The notes under the pieces are model-generated. The model was given only the letters and a program-made list of their open reading frames with translations, made no database searches and was not told the DNA's origin. Position numbers and translations under genes: made by a program. A DNA stretch of 35,904 nt from Candidatus Kuenenia stuttgartensis (lineage in GTDB: Bacteria > Planctomycetota > Planctomycetia > Planctomycetales > Planctomycetaceae), in contig CAMAXD010000016.1 of the NCBI GenBank assembly GCA_945861975.1, forward strand, positions 1 through 35,904. Direction: 5' to 3'. Positions 34,501-35,904 of this stretch are shown here, piece by piece (position 1 is the stretch's first letter; each line of letters begins with the position of its first letter).

Positions 34501-35904
34501 TCAGGGCTGGCAGCCGCAGACCCTGATCGACACCATCGAGTCAAAAACAGCGGTGATCATTCAGGTGACTCAGTTGCGCCGTCGACTTGCGATCACAGTA
34601 GGGACCTTTCTTTTACTGACATTCGGCTGCATAGCCTTCCGCAATCCTGCAGCACGGTACCGTGTCCCAACAGCCTTCCTGGCCCTTGGTTTTCTTGCTG
34701 TCAGCGTGCTCGTAAAAACTCCTGTGGTCACTGCAATACTTGAAGGAGCGTTCTGGGGGCTCTGTGTTGGTTTGACAATCGTGATGTTGAGTCGCTGGAA
34801 TTGGATCCGAACGCCTTTGAAAGGCCTTTGGATTCAGTCATGCATCATGATTTTGGTCATCGGTTATTCCCAGACTGCCACTGCATGGCAAAGTCCATCG
34901 CCCGCTGATACTCCCCTACTGCGAACCGCCGGGAATTCGGGAGAGGTGATCCCTCCAAAACAAAGTCGAGGCATTGACGTCCTGATGCCAGACGTTGAGT
35001 TGTCGGACGCAGATATCGTTTATGTTCGCCGTGATATCTTTGATCGTTTTCAGCAAAACACGATTGATCAAAAGAGTCTGATGCCAGCAGCTGTTGTCAC
35101 AAAGCTGCATGCGAAAATCGTGGCAGAGGCCGCGAATTCTCTGGAAGTTCGGCTCACAGTGGGAGTTTCTGCCATCAGCGGCGAGGAAGATTCGGCGTTG
35201 CGTATTCCGCTGCAGGGTTCTCATCTTGTTGAATGTCGGATCGACGGGATCCCGGTCCTCCCGGAACCTTTTGGCACAGATTCAATCGTTGTCCAAATCC
35301 CTGCTTCCAGTCTACTCCCGTCTCGTTCAGTGGAAGACTCTACGTTCCTCTCTGCAGAAGATCGTTCAGCAATTTCAACCTCCGTGGATGCGGGCTCCCT
35401 TGATGCCTTCACTTTGCACACAATTGAGTGTCGACTGCGGCCTGTGACCTCAAGACAAACATCGGGGGTCCAATTCCGGCTACCCAGCCTGCCCTGCCCC
35501 GAAGCCACGGTCGAAGTTATATGCCCTGCAGATCTATACTCCAGTGCAAGAGCACAGTCTCCGGAGGGAGCAGTCCAGTGGAAACCTGCGGAAGGTGTAA
35601 TTCAACTCAATAGTCTGGGAATGTCTGATGGGGTCAATTTTCGGCTGCTCCAAAATGAAATTGAACGAGGGAGTCCTCGCTCCGCAACAGTTCAAATTCT
35701 AAGCATCTGTGAGGCCAACGCCGGCCAACAAATCATGAACTGCATCTGCCGTTTTACCCGTTGGAACAAGCTGACGCCGGAAGTTCGTTATCGAATTCCT
35801 GCAGGATTTCGCCTGAATACTGTCTCAGCAACCACCGGTGCCGATGTCATTACGGACTTGCTATGGTCGGTAACGGACCAGAATGCGGTGATTCAACTTC
35901 CTCC
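31565..35904 (+). CDS. Giant exported protein, duplicated architecture (3' end outside window)
   Basis: The frame from ATG 31565 has no stop through the last base, 1446 codons so far. A short signal peptide ('MNVLALLLMMLMQNST') is followed by 'TVPLDEIRQRANAGEYVPVP' and a beta motif ('LYEATLEGSRITSGKVELRF'). About 900 residues of beta-rich sequence follow, then three or four membrane helices at about residues 1008-1078 ('LAITVGTFLLLTFGCIAF', 'VPTAFLALGFLAVSVLV', 'GAFWGLCVGLTIVMLSRW'). At about 1090-1111 a signal-peptide-like segment ('SCIMILVIGYSQTATAWQ') opens a second module ('DVELSDADIVYVRRDIFDRF', then 'TKLHAKIVAEAANSLEVRLT'), which runs to the window end. It looks like a fusion of two genes of the same kind as the preceding one. 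The gene starts 150 bp after its neighbour. No family is recognised. Confidence 0.8.
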   Translation, partial: MNVLALLLMMLMQNSTNGSNPGDHAQNETHELSAETVPLDEIRQRANAGEYVPVPRSGLDKIRTKSQESEQPEFSKNRSRISNALYEATLEGSRITSGKVELRFYENEEHSTASTDDQLALTPPSQSEIQNGNRSDRSNGGALLLGTTNLQQLKLTDDQGLVTLGSDASRRIFVLRSGVPTLLSGTWTAEGLVAGNVIMFRFSLPKATTSKFLLHTPPGIQVSSVGSLVLGPEISESRSTWTLIPGDSSRLTISCRPQSDLKSQESLTLNGFTASHIASGEILTSRWTIGLPTSVVHPITIVARIPESMRVNEVSLEDKRPVDWSVVKENNQFLLKMSIPKVTSGAVITISAESILPQSETWNLPMLSPSHWVSTDNQYKGLILLPMSQISVLLPSTIKLDEWTLVGIQERDVVTRPDQSREYQLTQFLPEASAVVRTSTNQPRISEALATIVEPAGRLATVRCLANVSCEAAPVVELRWPVTPGWQVIAVRYASNFRSLFFEATDVSSASDVSLLTVHLPEALEPGASRLLEIQLQQTDTADQLLLALPLQSIPESERTISVVMFPPAFTLNTDLQRRWSMGRRSMSRDEVLQQMSWFPASRFLSGMEAFETGNAISLTPQIYSPTNNLIGTEQQFEHTIRIIDGLIVENSRIQIPAEMQTNNNLTVTVTSSASPDLRWTVDGESVAARRVDDPDLTSEWKRWTIPLKNPGIGSSVVVRCESRRTVSPEFTATIPVPDSTLPLEGTLQLFASDEGLLSVSGLARDNRDSEPQSTVWKLPPGLSAVRVRVDVNPGLESGQAIDLHILHLISEESGSLHRELLAVANVARSAGQNSLPLALPEHLHPLVLVDGHRVQLQQTPAGFSIPLPLTSADCQVIVRWTESASRSRRVTGERELPRLFLNELAVPQCTHHFLVDPELELQSPENPFAATEPAVISGILDRLLISTNDGSRMMQSQDSRSVPAEIRQFIIQWQLAVVQGWQPQTLIDTIESKTAVIIQVTQLRRRLAITVGTFLLLTFGCIAFRNPAARYRVPTAFLALGFLAVSVLVKTPVVTAILEGAFWGLCVGLTIVMLSRWNWIRTPLKGLWIQSCIMILVIGYSQTATAWQSPSPADTPLLRTAGNSGEVIPPKQSRGIDVLMPDVELSDADIVYVRRDIFDRFQQNTIDQKSLMPAAVVTKLHAKIVAEAANSLEVRLTVGVSAISGEEDSALRIPLQGSHLVECRIDGIPVLPEPFGTDSIVVQIPASSLLPSRSVEDSTFLSAEDRSAISTSVDAGSLDAFTLHTIECRLRPVTSRQTSGVQFRLPSLPCPEATVEVICPADLYSSARAQSPEGAVQWKPAEGVIQLNSLGMSDGVNFRLLQNEIERGSPRSATVQILSICEANAGQQIMNCICRFTRWNKLTPEVRYRIPAGFRLNTVSATTGADVITDLLWSVTDQNAVIQLP

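Overview
The window looks like a chromosomal segment of a planctomycete (class Planctomycetia). The evidence is protein content: a DUF1549/DUF1553 protein, a PPC-domain lipoprotein-like partner, a 'planctomycete cytochrome C' protein, a Tat-exported DUF1571 protein, a DUF6268-like barrel and very large secreted proteins without recognised domains. No phage, IS element, CRISPR array, rRNA or tRNA was recognised.

Layout: the 3' end of mutL enters from the left (1-462). It converges on a decayed HpcH/HpaI aldolase gene (minus strand, about 493-1280). Next comes a minus-strand pair, PPC-domain protein then DUF1549/DUF1553 protein (5863 to 1291), divergent from a two-haem-site PSCyt1 protein (6247-8142). 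A remnant resembling DUF6807 lies at about 8285-8401. The minus-strand cluster sucA-sucB-lpdA (14160 to 8547) encodes the whole 2-oxoglutarate dehydrogenase complex, with long inverted repeats between sucB and lpdA. Then come mog (+), a secreted two-repeat Gly-rich protein (-) with a clear terminator, xthA (+, TTG start) and ileS (+). ileS is followed by an AbiEii-like nucleotidyltransferase overlapping a 60-residue partner, and by a small membrane protein with a PWF repeat. The right part holds a DUF1571 protein (-), an acidic membrane-anchored protein (+), scpB (+), a barrel-like protein (-), suhB (+), and two very large exported proteins (28037-31414 and 31565 to the window end, still open).

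Most notable: (1) ileS encodes the sequence GVHH where class I synthetases have HxGH, and a degenerate KMSKS loop. (2) The same ileS frame contains three repeat-derived segments, including a perfect 18-bp palindrome, all kept in frame, and similar palindromes occur elsewhere in the window. (3) The last 8 kb encodes at least three successive copies of one architecture (export signal, long beta-rich region, cluster of membrane helices), two of them fused in one giant ORF; I do not recognise this family. Everything rests on reading the sequence and on family knowledge; no database search was possible.
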